Positions 9,016 through 18,802 of a DNA stretch of 64,000 bases are shown here, one piece after another (the stretch's first letter is position 1; each line of letters begins with the position of its first letter). Source of the DNA: Helicobacter hepaticus ATCC 51449. GTDB lineage: Bacteria > Campylobacterota > Campylobacteria > Campylobacterales > Helicobacteraceae. A program made the position numbers and the translations under genes. The notes beneath the pieces are model-generated. The model did not search any database and was not told the DNA's origin. It saw only the letters and a list, made by a program, of their open reading frames with translations. The DNA is taken from positions 1-64,000 of the forward strand of contig NC_004917.1 of the NCBI RefSeq assembly GCF_000007905.1, read 5' to 3'.

Positions 9016-9273
9016 TTAAGAAGCAGGAATTACAGAAACTTTTTTGCGATTTTTATCTTTTTGTTGGAATTTTACAACACCATCAATGAGTGCATAAATT
9101 GTATGGTCTTTACCCAAGCCCACATTATCGCCCGGATGCACTTTTGTGCCCCTTTGTCGAACAATAATATTTCCTGCACGCACAAATTGCGAACCAAATC
9201 TCTTTACACCTAAACGGCGTCCAGCAGAATCACGATTATTTTGAGTGCTACCCTGACCTTTTTTATGTGCCAT
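9016..9273 (-). CDS. rpmA: 50S ribosomal protein L27
   Basis: 85 residues, full length. The start [16 protein letters not shown] and the [18 protein letters not shown] core are diagnostic of bL27, which reaches toward the peptidyl transferase centre. It lies 16 bp after rplU and shares its transcript. A good AAGGAG ribosome binding site precedes the start. Confidence 0.97.
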   Translation of the reverse strand: MAHKKGQGSTQNNRDSAGRRLGVKRFGSQFVRAGNIIVRQRGTKVHPGDNVGLGKDHTIYALIDGVVKFQQKDKNRKKVSVIPAS

Positions 9274-9289
9274 ATTTACTCCTTAAAGA

Positions 9290-9604
9290 TTATTTTGCCA
9301 CAATTTTGAGGATTCTCACACGAGTAAAATCGCGTCTAAAACCCCTTTTTGTTTTACTATCTTTTCTTCTACGTTTTTTGAATGTAACGACTTTTTTGCC
9401 TCTGCCTTCATTAATGACTTCTGCCTCAATCTTTGCACCCTTTACAAAAGGTGTGCCAACATCGGTTTTGTCTCCATCAACAATAGCTAAAACTTCGTTC
9501 AATTCAACCTTTGACTTTGGCTCAAGGCTCATCTTATCAAGAAGAATAATGCTTCCTTCAACAACCTTGTATTGTTTGCCTCCATTCTTAAATATTGCAT
9601 ACAT
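9290..9604 (-). CDS. rplU: 50S ribosomal protein L21
   Basis: 104 residues, normal length. It opens [14 protein letters not shown] and ends with the basic [20 protein letters not shown] segment typical of bL21, which binds 23S rRNA. First gene of the rplU-rpmA-obgE run on the minus strand. Confidence 0.97.
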   Translation of the reverse strand: MYAIFKNGGKQYKVVEGSIILLDKMSLEPKSKVELNEVLAIVDGDKTDVGTPFVKGAKIEAEVINEGRGKKVVTFKKRRRKDSKTKRGFRRDFTRVRILKIVAK

Positions 9605-9695
9605 TAGTGTATCCTTGCGAATTGAAGTATTCTTTTTGCATCAAACAAAAAGCTGGATTTTATCCTAAAATTGTTTAATCTAAGCTTTGAATTGC

Positions 9696-9701
9696 TATAA
9701 T
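9696..9701 (+). promoter_or_regulatory. Extended -10 element before the M23 peptidase gene
   Basis: TATAAT preceded by TGC (TGnTATAAT), 56 bases before the ATG at 9758. No strong -35 box is visible. Confidence 0.5.
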
Positions 9702-9757
9702 TTCAAAATCTACTTCGTTTCCTAAATGGAGGGGGAAAACAATCTTAGGAGTCATCT

Positions 9758-10585
9758 ATGTTTTTTATGAGAATCTTTACGCCTATATTTATTTTGTTAT
9801 GCTGCTGTTTTAATGCGCTCTACGCTCTTGAACCAAATACTGCCTATAATGGCACAACCTTTATTTATCATACCGATAAGCCTTTGTCTTTGAGTTATAA
9901 TAAAAAAATGCTACATTTTATGTCCCACCCCACCCAAAAAGATGTATTTATTGCCTTTATTCCTATTGGATATTATGATAAAAACGTAAAAACTCTTAAA
10001 AATGGGAGTAAAACCGCACTTGAAATTACTATTTTACAAAAAACTTACAAAAAAGAACAAATTGTTGTCTCACAAGATAAGATTACTTATCCTGATAATA
10101 TCGCAAAAAGGATTGAAAAAGAAAGAAACGATATGCTCAAAGTATATCGCACAATTACAAAGGGACGATTATGGGACAAGCCATTTATAAAGCCACTAGA
10201 TTCGGTTATCACAAGCCCTTATGGCACTGCACGCGTTTTTAATGGCACACTTAAAAGCTATCACGGAGGCACAGATTTTCGCGCAACCATAGGCACAAGC
10301 GTGAAAGCTAGTAACGATGGTAAAGTTGCCCTTGTCCAAGAGCGCTATCTTTCTGGAAAAACAATCGTTATTGACCACGGAGAAGGACTTTATAGTGTAT
10401 ATTTTCATTTGAATGATTTTGAAGTGAAACAAGGAGATACTATCAAAAGGGGACAAATAATAGCCAAAAGTGGGGATACGGGACGAGTGAGCGGTGCACA
10501 CCTCCATTTTGGAATCATAATAAATGGCACAAATGTAGATGCAATGGACTTTATAGAACAAGTCAATACATTATTTGATACGTGA
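9758..10585 (+). CDS. M23-family (LytM-type) peptidoglycan endopeptidase
   Basis: 275 residues with an N-terminal signal peptide or anchor (about 1-22) and a C-terminal peptidase_M23 domain (about 145-270). Metal-binding motifs are present: HGGTDFR near residue 170 (HxxxD) and HLHFG near 249 (HxH), with the conserved VYFHLNDF segment between. Enzymes of this type cut peptide cross-links in the cell wall; Helicobacter relatives (Csd proteins) set helical shape. Which one this corresponds to cannot be decided from sequence alone. It converges on and overlaps the Crp/Fnr gene by 15 bp. Confidence 0.85.
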   Translation: MFFMRIFTPIFILLCCCFNALYALEPNTAYNGTTFIYHTDKPLSLSYNKKMLHFMSHPTQKDVFIAFIPIGYYDKNVKTLKNGSKTALEITILQKTYKKEQIVVSQDKITYPDNIAKRIEKERNDMLKVYRTITKGRLWDKPFIKPLDSVITSPYGTARVFNGTLKSYHGGTDFRATIGTSVKASNDGKVALVQERYLSGKTIVIDHGEGLYSVYFHLNDFEVKQGDTIKRGQIIAKSGDTGRVSGAHLHFGIIINGTNVDAMDFIEQVNTLFDT

Positions 10586-11254
10586 AGTTTTAACCTCTCC
10601 ATAAAGTTTTATAAAGGCATCCGTATCTTTAATATAAACTTCGCTCCGCTCATTTTTAGCAATCAAGCCTTGTTGAAACATTTTTTGTAAAATCCTGCTT
10701 AAAGTCTCAAGCTTGATATTTAATTCACGCGCTATAATTTGCCGCTGCACTTGATTGAAACGTTCAATTTGCGTATAAAGCATATAAGCTACACGTGAGG
10801 TGCTATCATAAGTTTCTTTAAAAGTAATAAAGTTTTTAAATACAATCATTTTATCCATAAATTCTGACAAAAATGCATTGCTTATTTCAATATTAGATGT
10901 AACAAGTTGAGCAAGCTTTGCCAAATCAAGTAATACAATTTCACTTGGCTCTACTCCACGCACATTCGCTGTGGCTTCATAAGGTTCAAAAGAGCCAAAA
11001 GCGTTAATAAGTCTTGCTCCTTTGCGTTTATTATCTACATAGCATAAAAACATTTCATTATCATTTTTATCCATTTTATAAAGCTCTACACAACCACGTG
11101 CAATTAAACTTGCTGATTGTAATAATTCCCCTTCATAATGCAAAATTGCGTTTCTCTCAATATATTGCAATTTTGTAATGTTCTCGAGCTCATTGAGACT
11201 TTCTTCACTTAAATTTGAAAAAACTCCGATAGAACGTAATGCCTTCTTTTTCAT
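10571..11254 (-). CDS. Crp/Fnr-family transcriptional regulator
   Basis: 227 residues. The N-terminal cyclic-nucleotide-binding-like fold (about 10-120) lacks an Fnr-type Cys cluster, so an oxygen-sensing 4Fe-4S cluster is unlikely. A long dimerisation helix follows, then a helix-turn-helix near residues 170-200 (QIIARELNIKLETLSRILQKM). The effector is not evident. Related small regulators in Campylobacterota answer nitrosative stress, but that role is only a possibility here. It faces the M23 gene tail to tail, with a 15-bp overlap. Confidence 0.8.
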   Translation of the reverse strand: MKKKALRSIGVFSNLSEESLNELENITKLQYIERNAILHYEGELLQSASLIARGCVELYKMDKNDNEMFLCYVDNKRKGARLINAFGSFEPYEATANVRGVEPSEIVLLDLAKLAQLVTSNIEISNAFLSEFMDKMIVFKNFITFKETYDSTSRVAYMLYTQIERFNQVQRQIIARELNIKLETLSRILQKMFQQGLIAKNERSEVYIKDTDAFIKLYGEVKTSRIK

Positions 11255-11378
11255 TTTCTATCCTTAAAAAATATTATAATTTAGTTATTATATCTAAAAA
11301 TCCACTTTATATAAGCGTGAGGGTAGCAAAAATAATCAAATAAGAGTAAAATGCCATAAAATTTTTGAAGGATAATTT

Positions 11379-13283
11379 ATGCAATATGATATTTTGGTTA
11401 TTGGAGGTGGACACGCAGGAGTTGAAGCAAGCATTGTAAGTGCAAAAATGGGTGCAAAAACACATCTTATCACACTTCTAATTCAAAATATTGCCTTAGC
11501 GAGTTGTAATCCAGCCGTAGGGGGACTAGGAAAAGGACATCTTGTTAAGGAAATTGACGCACTTGGTGGCGTTATGGGTGTAATCACAGATAAATGCGGC
11601 ATACAATTTAGAATCTTAAATGCCTCTAAGGGACCAGCTGTGCGTGGCACAAGAGCACAAATAGATATGGATAGATATAGTATTTTTGCAAAAGAAATAG
11701 CTCTTAATACTCCTAATCTAACAATCTCTCAAGAAAGCGTAGAATCTTTAATTTATGAGCAAGATTCTAAAGGACGCTATATTGTAAAAGGCGTAACAAC
11801 TAACATTGGAAAAACTTATTTTGCAAAAAAAGTTATCCTTACCACAGGCACTTTTTTACGAGGGCTTGTGCATATCGGAGAAACAAAATTACAAAATGGA
11901 CGTTTTGGTGAAATGAGTCCACAGAATCTTAGCAATTCACTCCAAGATATGGGCTTAACTCTTGGGCGATTAAAAACAGGGACTTGCGCAAGAATTGATG
12001 GACGAAGCATTGATTTTTCCGCTCTTGAAATACATAATGGAGATGAGAAACCACCTCATTTTAGCTATAAAACGATAAATTTTTCACCCACACAACTTCC
12101 TTGTTTTGTAACTTATACCAATGAAAACACTCATAAAATTATCCGCGATAACTTTCATCGCGCACCACTTTTTACAGGGCAAATTGAGGGTGTAGGACCC
12201 CGTTATTGTCCAAGTATTGAAGATAAAGTCAATCGCTTTGCCGATAAAAGTCGTCATCAACTCTTTTTAGAGCCGCAAACACAAGAGGCTGTGGAATACT
12301 ATATCAATGGACTTTCTACTTCACTACCTATTGATGTGCAAGAAGCGGTGATTCATAGCATTAAAGGACTAGAAAATGCACATATAACGCGCTATGGTTA
12401 TGCTATTGAATATGATTATGTTGAACCTACTGAGCTTTATCATACACTTGAGACAAAAAAATGCGCAAATCTCTTCCTCGCAGGACAAATTAATGGCACT
12501 ACGGGCTATGAAGAAGCTGCTGCACAAGGCATTATGGCAGGGATTAATGCTACACTTTCTTTGCAAAATAAATCTTTTACTCTTGCGCGAAATGAGGCTT
12601 ATATTGGCGTAATGATTGATGATTTAGTAACAAAAGGCACAAAAGAACCCTATCGTGTTTTTACTTCACGTGCCGAATATCGTCTTTTGCTGCGAGAGGA
12701 TAATGCGTATTTGCGTCTTGGAACTTATGCATATAAATTTGGCTTAATAGATAAGGTGCGTTATACACAAATAATGGCAGATAAAACTCATATTGAGCAC
12801 ACAATAAATTATTTACAAAATCATCATATCACACCCTCATCAAGCAATCTCACTATGCTTGCCTCATTAGGGCTTCCACCCATTAGCGATAAAGCACTCC
12901 TTATTCATATTGTTGGTCGTGAAGAATTGGATTGTGCTCTTCTCCGCACTCTTTTGACGCATTTAGGAATAACAGATGTAGAATCTATGAGTGATTTAGC
13001 TATTGAACAGATTTTTATAGAATCTAAATATTTTGACTATATTCAAAAACAAAAGCAGCAAATAGGACAAATGAGACAAATGCTACAAGTGGAAATTCCA
13101 CGAGATTTTATCTTTGATAATATCCCCGGACTAAGCCTTGAAGTGATTGAAAAACTTAAAAAATTCACCCCTAAAAGCTTATTTGAGGCAAATGAAATTA
13201 GCGGAATCACGCCTGCAAGCATTGATGTCCTGCATTTATACATCCATTTGCACCATAAAAAAAAGTCTCAAATTTTGGTATAA
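11379..13283 (+). CDS. mnmG: tRNA uridine-5-carboxymethylaminomethyl modification enzyme MnmG
   Basis: 634 residues, usual length. With MnmE it forms the (carboxymethyl)aminomethyl group at wobble U34 of several tRNAs. The N-terminal FAD-binding motif [10 protein letters not shown], the [13 protein letters not shown] motif with a catalytic Cys, the [13 protein letters not shown] motif and the [16 protein letters not shown] motif are all visible. An A8 run near the 3' end would change only the last few residues if it slipped. A promoter for the next gene overlaps its stop codon. Confidence 0.96.
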   Translation: MQYDILVIGGGHAGVEASIVSAKMGAKTHLITLLIQNIALASCNPAVGGLGKGHLVKEIDALGGVMGVITDKCGIQFRILNASKGPAVRGTRAQIDMDRYSIFAKEIALNTPNLTISQESVESLIYEQDSKGRYIVKGVTTNIGKTYFAKKVILTTGTFLRGLVHIGETKLQNGRFGEMSPQNLSNSLQDMGLTLGRLKTGTCARIDGRSIDFSALEIHNGDEKPPHFSYKTINFSPTQLPCFVTYTNENTHKIIRDNFHRAPLFTGQIEGVGPRYCPSIEDKVNRFADKSRHQLFLEPQTQEAVEYYINGLSTSLPIDVQEAVIHSIKGLENAHITRYGYAIEYDYVEPTELYHTLETKKCANLFLAGQINGTTGYEEAAAQGIMAGINATLSLQNKSFTLARNEAYIGVMIDDLVTKGTKEPYRVFTSRAEYRLLLREDNAYLRLGTYAYKFGLIDKVRYTQIMADKTHIEHTINYLQNHHITPSSSNLTMLASLGLPPISDKALLIHIVGREELDCALLRTLLTHLGITDVESMSDLAIEQIFIESKYFDYIQKQKQQIGQMRQMLQVEIPRDFIFDNIPGLSLEVIEKLKKFTPKSLFEANEISGITPASIDVLHLYIHLHHKKKSQILV

Positions 13284-13284
13284 T
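13279..13284 (+). promoter_or_regulatory. Extended -10 element overlapping the mnmG stop
   Basis: TATAAT preceded by TGG (TGnTATAAT), 24 bases before the lipoprotein start codon. It overlaps the mnmG stop codon at 13281-13283. Confidence 0.55.
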
Positions 13285-13307
13285 ATTACATTTTATAAGG
13301 AGTATCA

Positions 13308-13934
13308 ATGAAACATATTCATAAAATTAAAAATTACGCTATGGTTGGAGGATTAGGAGTTATGGCTGTTTTCGCACTCAATGCGTGCGAGCAAAATTCA
13401 GGGCAAAATAATGCTCTTAATAACACCTTACAAAATAGTCAAAAAAATGGCGCATTTGTTATCGTTGAAGAACAAAATGATGGAAGTTATAAGGTGCTTG
13501 AAGAGTATCCAAGTGAACAAACACGTGTAATGCTTAAAGATAAAAATGGACAAGAACGACTCCTCTCACAAGAAGAAATTGATGAACTTATCAAACAAGA
13601 AGAAGTTGCTATTGATTCAGGACAAAGTCAGCTTACAAATCCAAATGGCGGTGGCTTAGGACTAGGCGGAGCAATACTTGCAAGTGCTGCAGGAGCGATT
13701 CTTGGTAGCTATATCGGTAATAAACTCTTTAATAATCCTAATTATCAAGCAAATTCCCAACGCAATTACAAATCGCCTCAAGCTTATGAGCGAAGTAAAA
13801 ATAGTTTTAATAGTGCTAAAACAGGTGCAAGTGGTGCAAGCAAAACAAGTAGTGGCAAAAGTGGATTCTTTGGAGGGGGCAATAGCTCTCAATCAACAAG
13901 CACAAACAGAAATACAGGCAGTATGGGGAGCTAA
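13308..13934 (+). CDS. UPF0323-family lipoprotein
   Basis: 208 residues. The N-terminal signal has a lipobox (FALNAC, Cys about residue 27), so it should be lipid-anchored. A short conserved region (FVIVEEQNDGSYKVLEEYPSEQTRV) is followed by a Gly-rich hydrophobic segment (LGLGGAILASAAGAILGSYIGNKL, about 117-140), and a Ser/Gly/Asn-rich low-complexity tail. It matches the UPF0323 lipoprotein family of H. pylori (HP0232-type). As there, the gene is followed directly by a glutathionylspermidine-synthase-like gene (1 bp apart), so the two probably work together. Function unknown. Confidence 0.85.
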   Translation: MKHIHKIKNYAMVGGLGVMAVFALNACEQNSGQNNALNNTLQNSQKNGAFVIVEEQNDGSYKVLEEYPSEQTRVMLKDKNGQERLLSQEEIDELIKQEEVAIDSGQSQLTNPNGGGLGLGGAILASAAGAILGSYIGNKLFNNPNYQANSQRNYKSPQAYERSKNSFNSAKTGASGASKTSSGKSGFFGGGNSSQSTSTNRNTGSMGS

Positions 13935-13935
13935 T

Positions 13936-15108
13936 ATGACAATTACTAATATTTCACTTCCTGATAAAAATGTTTTAGAATCTATGGGGCTTACTTGGCA
14001 TACAGATATGGACAATACCTCATATCTTAGTGATGAGCTTATACACATAAGCGGAGCAGAGGCAGAGGCTTACTATGAGGCAGGAAATGAGCTTTATGAT
14101 ATGTTTATAGAAGCTGGAGGGTATGTGATAAAAAACGACTTATTCTTTGAGCTAGACATTCCACCAAGTCTTATTGGTGCGATAAAACAAAGCTGGGAAG
14201 AAGATATACATTGGCATTTATATGGGCGGTTTGATTTGGCTGGTGGGCTTGATGGCACACCGATTAAACTTTTAGAATTTAATGCAGATACGCCGACTAT
14301 GCTCTATGAAAGCGCACTTTTGCAATGGGCATTACTTAAGCATAATGGGCTTGATGAGGAGGCACAATTTAATAATATCCATAATGCTTTGAGTGAAAAC
14401 TTTAAACGATTAATCACCCTTGAAGATGATACTTCTCGTTTTGAGGAGCTATATGAGGGTTGGAAAATTCTATTTTCTTGTATTTCAGATTCTTATGAAG
14501 ATATTACAACTACGCGCTTTTTAGAGTATATCGCTAAAGAATCTGGCTTTATATGCGATTTTGCACCTATTGATGTTATCAATTTCTCTGCCACAGAGGG
14601 TGTAAGCCATAATGGCATAAATTATGAATTTCTTTTCAAACTCATTCCGTGGGAAAATATCGCTATTGATGAGCCTGAACTCGCACTTTTAATGAGTGAA
14701 ATGATGCAAAATCATAATACAATTTTTCTTAATCCCGCCTACACATTGCTTTTTCAAAGTAAAAGAATGCTGAAGATTCTATGGGATTTATTTCCTAATC
14801 ACCCTTTGCTACTTCCTGCTGATTTCTCACCTCTTCAAAATACCAAACAAGTATGCAAAAGGGCATTTGGGCGCGAGGGAGCAAATGTGGAGATTCTCAA
14901 TACACAAGGGCAAAGTATAGAATCTAAAAGTGGCATTTATGGTAATCACAAGCCTGTGTATCAAGCCTTTTATGAGCTAAATACTCACAATGGTGCATTT
15001 TATCAACCAAATGTCTTTTTTGCTTATGAATCTTGTGGCTTAGGATTCCGTAAAGGTGGGCTTATCATTGATAATTACTCAAAATTTGTAAGCCATTGTA
15101 TTCAGTAA
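13936..15108 (+). CDS. Glutathionylspermidine synthase-like ATP-grasp ligase
   Basis: 390 residues from the ATG at 13936. An open frame continues upstream but overlaps the lipoprotein gene and is not needed. The GspS C-terminal-domain fold is recognisable: HLYGRFDLAGG, LEFNADTPTMLYESA near residues 112-126, and a late AFGREGANVEI ATP-grasp segment. The family ligates a carboxylate to an amine using ATP. The amidase domain of E. coli Gsp is absent. Helicobacter is generally considered to lack glutathione synthesis, so the real substrate is uncertain. It converges on the BspA-like gene with a 7-bp overlap. Confidence 0.85.
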   Translation: MTITNISLPDKNVLESMGLTWHTDMDNTSYLSDELIHISGAEAEAYYEAGNELYDMFIEAGGYVIKNDLFFELDIPPSLIGAIKQSWEEDIHWHLYGRFDLAGGLDGTPIKLLEFNADTPTMLYESALLQWALLKHNGLDEEAQFNNIHNALSENFKRLITLEDDTSRFEELYEGWKILFSCISDSYEDITTTRFLEYIAKESGFICDFAPIDVINFSATEGVSHNGINYEFLFKLIPWENIAIDEPELALLMSEMMQNHNTIFLNPAYTLLFQSKRMLKILWDLFPNHPLLLPADFSPLQNTKQVCKRAFGREGANVEILNTQGQSIESKSGIYGNHKPVYQAFYELNTHNGAFYQPNVFFAYESCGLGFRKGGLIIDNYSKFVSHCIQ

Positions 15109-16670
15109 TTACTTATTTGGCTTTTGTGGATATAGCCTAGTATAGCTTTTTTTGCGTCATTTACATTTGGCGGAAAATAAAGCACTTTTATCCATTGTGT
15201 TTTATTTATATCATTACCACCTATAAGGCTTATTAAAAGAATCTTGTCTTCATCTTTGGTAAAGACTTTAGATATTACCTTGCCATTTGGACTTTGGCGG
15301 ATATTGACATACTCATCTTGTGTATGTAAAGCCAAATGAGTATATCCGCTTCCACTATAATCCCTTCTATTATAAAACTTGAGTTTTGGTTGAGAGATAA
15401 ATGTAATATTTTTGACGTTCAGTATTTGGTCACCATAATCATTCAAGCCATAGGCTATTTGTGCATTTGTAGTATCGCCATTAAAATTTTTTAGCATATT
15501 GCTTCGCTTATTTGCTACTTCAAGCCAAACTTCAATCTCATATTGAGCAAGCCCTTTTTGAATCTCATTTGGCAAAGCAAGTTGAAACAAACTCTTATCA
15601 AGGACATTGATGGGTTGTTCTCCTAGATATGTATTGAGCAAAAAAGGTTGAGAACTCTCATATCTTACTCCATCGTAGCCAGCCATCCATTTAAAGACAA
15701 GTGTGCCTTGTAGTTTGAGTGGCTTTTTTAAACTTAGCATTATAAAGTTTTCACCATCACTGCGCACTGCACAAAAATCATTTATGCCTTCATCTCTAAA
15801 ATCACATACCTCTGGTATTTCAAAATATGTATTAATAAAATTTACATTGTTTTCACTAAAATATCTTGTTATAAAATAATCTCTATAAAGTTTAAATCCT
15901 TGCTCGTATAAAGCAAAATCAGGGACTTTTTGAAATTGATTTATCTTTTGGATAATCCTAAAATCTGACACAAGCAATAAATCTTGCGTTGCGGATTGTT
16001 TATTTGTTTTAAGATATTTTGCAAGGATTGATTGTTGCACTTCATTTAAGGATTTTTTTGCCTCTAATTTTGGTAGTAAAAAATCTCTTATAAAAATGCG
16101 TATAATTCTCTCATCATTAGAATTTCTTATATACCATTGGGGAAGTTTTAGAATCTCTTGCAGACTAAGCTTCTTATCCTTACTCCAATACCCATTAATT
16201 TTAGGGATAAGTTTTGAATTTCTAAACATACCCTCAACATTGCAATCCTCACTTACAGCCCAAGCATTGAGATTTTGATGAAAAGAATGCGTGCTTTTAA
16301 ACATTCCTCTCATATCTTTTACTTTAGCTACATTCCAAGAGCTTATATCTTGATTAAAGTATTCTTGATTAACAAACATCTCAACCATACTTGTAACATT
16401 ACTTGTATCCCAAGTTTCTATACCTTTAAAAAATTCATTTCCCCTAATAATATCTACATCAAATAATCCACTCATATCCGTGATTTTACTTGTATCAATT
16501 CTATCAAGTGGTGTGCCTTGTCTGATAAGAGAGATAAGCTCCTTTTTGTTTTGAGGAATAATTTTTCTTTCACTCTCTTTGGCAGTTTTTAACTCTGTAA
16601 GCAAAACTTGCTTTGAATAAGAGCTAAGTCCTACTAACAAACATATCGCCATAAAAACAAACTTCATCAT
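15102..16670 (-). CDS. Secreted BspA-like (DUF285) repeat protein with SH3-like C-terminus
   Basis: 522 residues. A signal peptide (about 1-20) directs it out of the cytoplasm. The leader NKKELISLIRQ...TSKITDMSGLF begins a set of about three to four 25-residue BspA/DUF285 leucine-rich-like repeats (about residues 60-160, of the WDTSNVTSMVEMF kind). A long middle region of unknown fold follows (about 165-430). The end (about 440-522) resembles a bacterial SH3 domain (YVNIRQSPNGKVISKV, then WIKVLYF). DUF285 proteins are often surface adhesins. The same leader and repeat type occur in the islet protein at 51968. Start chosen at the first of two ATG codons, after AAGGAGGG. Confidence 0.75.
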   Translation of the reverse strand: MMKFVFMAICLLVGLSSYSKQVLLTELKTAKESERKIIPQNKKELISLIRQGTPLDRIDTSKITDMSGLFDVDIIRGNEFFKGIETWDTSNVTSMVEMFVNQEYFNQDISSWNVAKVKDMRGMFKSTHSFHQNLNAWAVSEDCNVEGMFRNSKLIPKINGYWSKDKKLSLQEILKLPQWYIRNSNDERIIRIFIRDFLLPKLEAKKSLNEVQQSILAKYLKTNKQSATQDLLLVSDFRIIQKINQFQKVPDFALYEQGFKLYRDYFITRYFSENNVNFINTYFEIPEVCDFRDEGINDFCAVRSDGENFIMLSLKKPLKLQGTLVFKWMAGYDGVRYESSQPFLLNTYLGEQPINVLDKSLFQLALPNEIQKGLAQYEIEVWLEVANKRSNMLKNFNGDTTNAQIAYGLNDYGDQILNVKNITFISQPKLKFYNRRDYSGSGYTHLALHTQDEYVNIRQSPNGKVISKVFTKDEDKILLISLIGGNDINKTQWIKVLYFPPNVNDAKKAILGYIHKSQISNY

Positions 16671-16691
16671 TCTTTTTCCCTCCTTGAAATA

Positions 16692-18134
16692 TTAATCCAC
16701 TCTAAAATGAGCTCCTATACTTTGTTTGCGCTTTAAAGCGGATTGAACAATCTTTTTTGCTACAAGCAGTCTTAAGCGTAACATACGCCCGATATGAGAT
16801 TCTAACATCACTTCAATCCCTCCAAGTGCAGAATCTAATCCACTTTGAGAGCGAATAATCCCCACCTTATCCCACATAATCTCACGCAAAACATTTTTAA
16901 GCTTACTATCACCCTCTTTTTCTAGCACCTCATCGCATACAGGAAAATGTCGAATAGGTGTTTGCGTCCGATTCTCTACAATATGTTGGGCTACATTTTT
17001 ACCAAAGATAAGCCCCTCAAGGAGCGAGTTTGAAGCAAGGCGATTTGCCCCGTGAACTCCATTACACGCGCATTCTCCAATCGCATAGAGATTACTCATG
17101 CCCTGCACGAGAGAATCTGCATTTGTCAAAATACCGCCCATTGAATAATGAAATGCTGGTGAAATGGGTATTTTATCTGTAGGGATATTAAGTTTGCAAG
17201 TGTGCAAATCGCGGAATATGTTAGGAAAACGCGCTCTAAACCCATCATAAGTAAATGCACTTAAATCCAAAAAAGCCTCTTGCTGATATTTAAGACAATA
17301 ATCCATAATCCCTCGTGCCACAATATCACGCGGAGCAAGCTCCCCTCGCTCATCGTAATCAAACAAAAATCTCCTGCCCTCTCTATCAACAATCACTCCA
17401 CCCTCGCCGCGCACTGCTTCAGAGATAAGATATTTTCGTGCTTGAGGATTATTGATATAAGTCGTAGGGTGAAATTGTAACATTTCCATATCTTGCAAGG
17501 CGAGATTATGTTCTAAAATAATGCCGTGTATGTCGCTACTGATTGTATAGGCATTTGTGTGGTACTTAAATAATCCCCCAACACCCCCACTTGCAATAAC
17601 TATATGATGTGCATAGAGATTATGTAATCCGGATTTTGTCTGCACACATACGCCATAGCATTTATCCTCTTCAATGAGCAAATCTACTACTTCAGCATTT
17701 TTCCACAATGTCGCACGAAGTTTATCAATAAGATGCGTATGAAGACTACGCCCTGTGGCATCTCCTCCTGAATGGACGATTCTCGCGTGAGAATGCCCTC
17801 CCTCTTTAGCATAAAGCAGCGCACCCCTTTCATCTCTATCAAATGCTAAACCACTTGCAATAAGCTCACTAAGAATCTCATTGCTACCTTTTACAAGCCT
17901 ATTGACACATTCTAGGGTATTTAAACGTGCGCCTGCAAGAAGCGTATCTTGTATATGCAAAGGGACATCACTTTCATCTTTTGCTATGCTTATACCGCCT
18001 TGTGCATAGAATGTATTGCATTCCCAAGGTTGAGCCTTACATAAAATTAATACTTTTAAATCAGGAGGCAAATGTCTCGCACAATACAATCCTGCCACTC
18101 CTGCGCCAATGATAATCACATCATATTGTCCCAT
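16692..18134 (-). CDS. nadB: L-aspartate oxidase
   Basis: 480 residues. It oxidises aspartate to iminoaspartate, the first step of NAD synthesis. FAD motif IIGAGVAGLYCA at the N-terminus, QGGISIA, the HSGGDATGRSLHT segment, the GGVIVDREGRRF segment and the HGANRLASNSLLEGL motif are typical of NadB in the succinate dehydrogenase flavoprotein superfamily. Its ATG overlaps the stop of the upstream small lipoprotein gene by one base (TAATG), so translation is probably coupled. Confidence 0.94.
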   Translation of the reverse strand: MGQYDVIIIGAGVAGLYCARHLPPDLKVLILCKAQPWECNTFYAQGGISIAKDESDVPLHIQDTLLAGARLNTLECVNRLVKGSNEILSELIASGLAFDRDERGALLYAKEGGHSHARIVHSGGDATGRSLHTHLIDKLRATLWKNAEVVDLLIEEDKCYGVCVQTKSGLHNLYAHHIVIASGGVGGLFKYHTNAYTISSDIHGIILEHNLALQDMEMLQFHPTTYINNPQARKYLISEAVRGEGGVIVDREGRRFLFDYDERGELAPRDIVARGIMDYCLKYQQEAFLDLSAFTYDGFRARFPNIFRDLHTCKLNIPTDKIPISPAFHYSMGGILTNADSLVQGMSNLYAIGECACNGVHGANRLASNSLLEGLIFGKNVAQHIVENRTQTPIRHFPVCDEVLEKEGDSKLKNVLREIMWDKVGIIRSQSGLDSALGGIEVMLESHIGRMLRLRLLVAKKIVQSALKRKQSIGAHFRVD

Positions 18135-18313
18135 TACCAGTCCCGTTCTTCACTTGGTGAGGGTGTAGAATCTATACCATAAAAAAGCACTTTTTTGTTA
18201 TGAGTTTGGGGATTTTCAGATTCTACTTCTTGCTTTGTTGGTTCTTTATAAAACGGGTTTGCTTTGTATCCACAACCTACAAAAAAAATAAATACCAAAT
18301 ATGCTAAAATCAT
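18134..18313 (-). CDS. Small lipoprotein, LptM-like
   Basis: About 59 residues if started at the ATG at 18313; the open frame continues upstream to 18385 but that part overlaps the divergent gene. The sequence MILAYLVFIFFVGC is a minimal signal with a lipobox, and the mature protein starts CGYKANPFYKEP, which resembles the CGYK start of small LptM/YifL-type lipoproteins that assist LPS transport assembly. The rest is polar and disordered. It overlaps nadB by one base. The start is uncertain: 18313 and 18352 are both possible. Confidence 0.6.
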   Translation of the reverse strand: MILAYLVFIFFVGCGYKANPFYKEPTKQEVESENPQTHNKKVLFYGIDSTPSPSEERDW

Positions 18314-18316
18314 CAA

Positions 18317-18802
18317 ATGAAAACAATAGATAATACGAAAAATATGTGCCATATACGCTCCTATCTTAAGCGAGACTTTCCTCATCTAGCACCTAGACTA
18401 GACAAACAAAGTGAGATTGCACGCTTTAAAAATACCTTTCTTACGCCTTTAGAAAGGGAGCAGATTCTATTTATCTTCCCTAAAAATAATCAATTACTTT
18501 TTGCCTTTAAACACAAAGCTTTATGCGTAGAGTTTAATCATTATAAGCATAAATATATAATAAAGACTTTAAAACAGCATAAAGAACTTTTCCCAACACT
18601 TAGCTCTATTGAAAAAGTATATGCATATGCCCCTAACCATATCCTTGCTCCACCACCCTTGCACCCCTCAAGTGTCCAAACTTTTTATGAGCATTCTAAC
18701 GGAGATTTTGAAAATCTTGCAACAAATACCGCAATTTATGAAAAAATTGAATCCTTGCGTTTAGGTATTAAGCGCCAATGGGACGCACAAAATGAGCAAT
18801 AA
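18317..18802 (+). CDS. DUF721 (DciA-like) protein
   Basis: 161 residues. The central part (about 35-95: LEREQILFIFPKNNQLLFAFKHKALCVEFNHYK...) fits the DUF721 fold, whose best-known member DciA loads replicative helicase in bacteria without DnaC. That role is inferred only from family resemblance. The start codon is 3 bases from the divergent lipoprotein start, and another Met at residue 10 is possible. Its 3' end overlaps uvrC by 11 bases. Confidence 0.6.
   Translation: MKTIDNTKNMCHIRSYLKRDFPHLAPRLDKQSEIARFKNTFLTPLEREQILFIFPKNNQLLFAFKHKALCVEFNHYKHKYIIKTLKQHKELFPTLSSIEKVYAYAPNHILAPPPLHPSSVQTFYEHSNGDFENLATNTAIYEKIESLRLGIKRQWDAQNEQ

Noticed and set aside
13678-13935. Upstream extension of the GspS-like reading frame
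   Set aside because: It lies wholly inside the UPF0323 lipoprotein gene in another frame. The ATG at 13936 right after that gene's stop matches the family's start.
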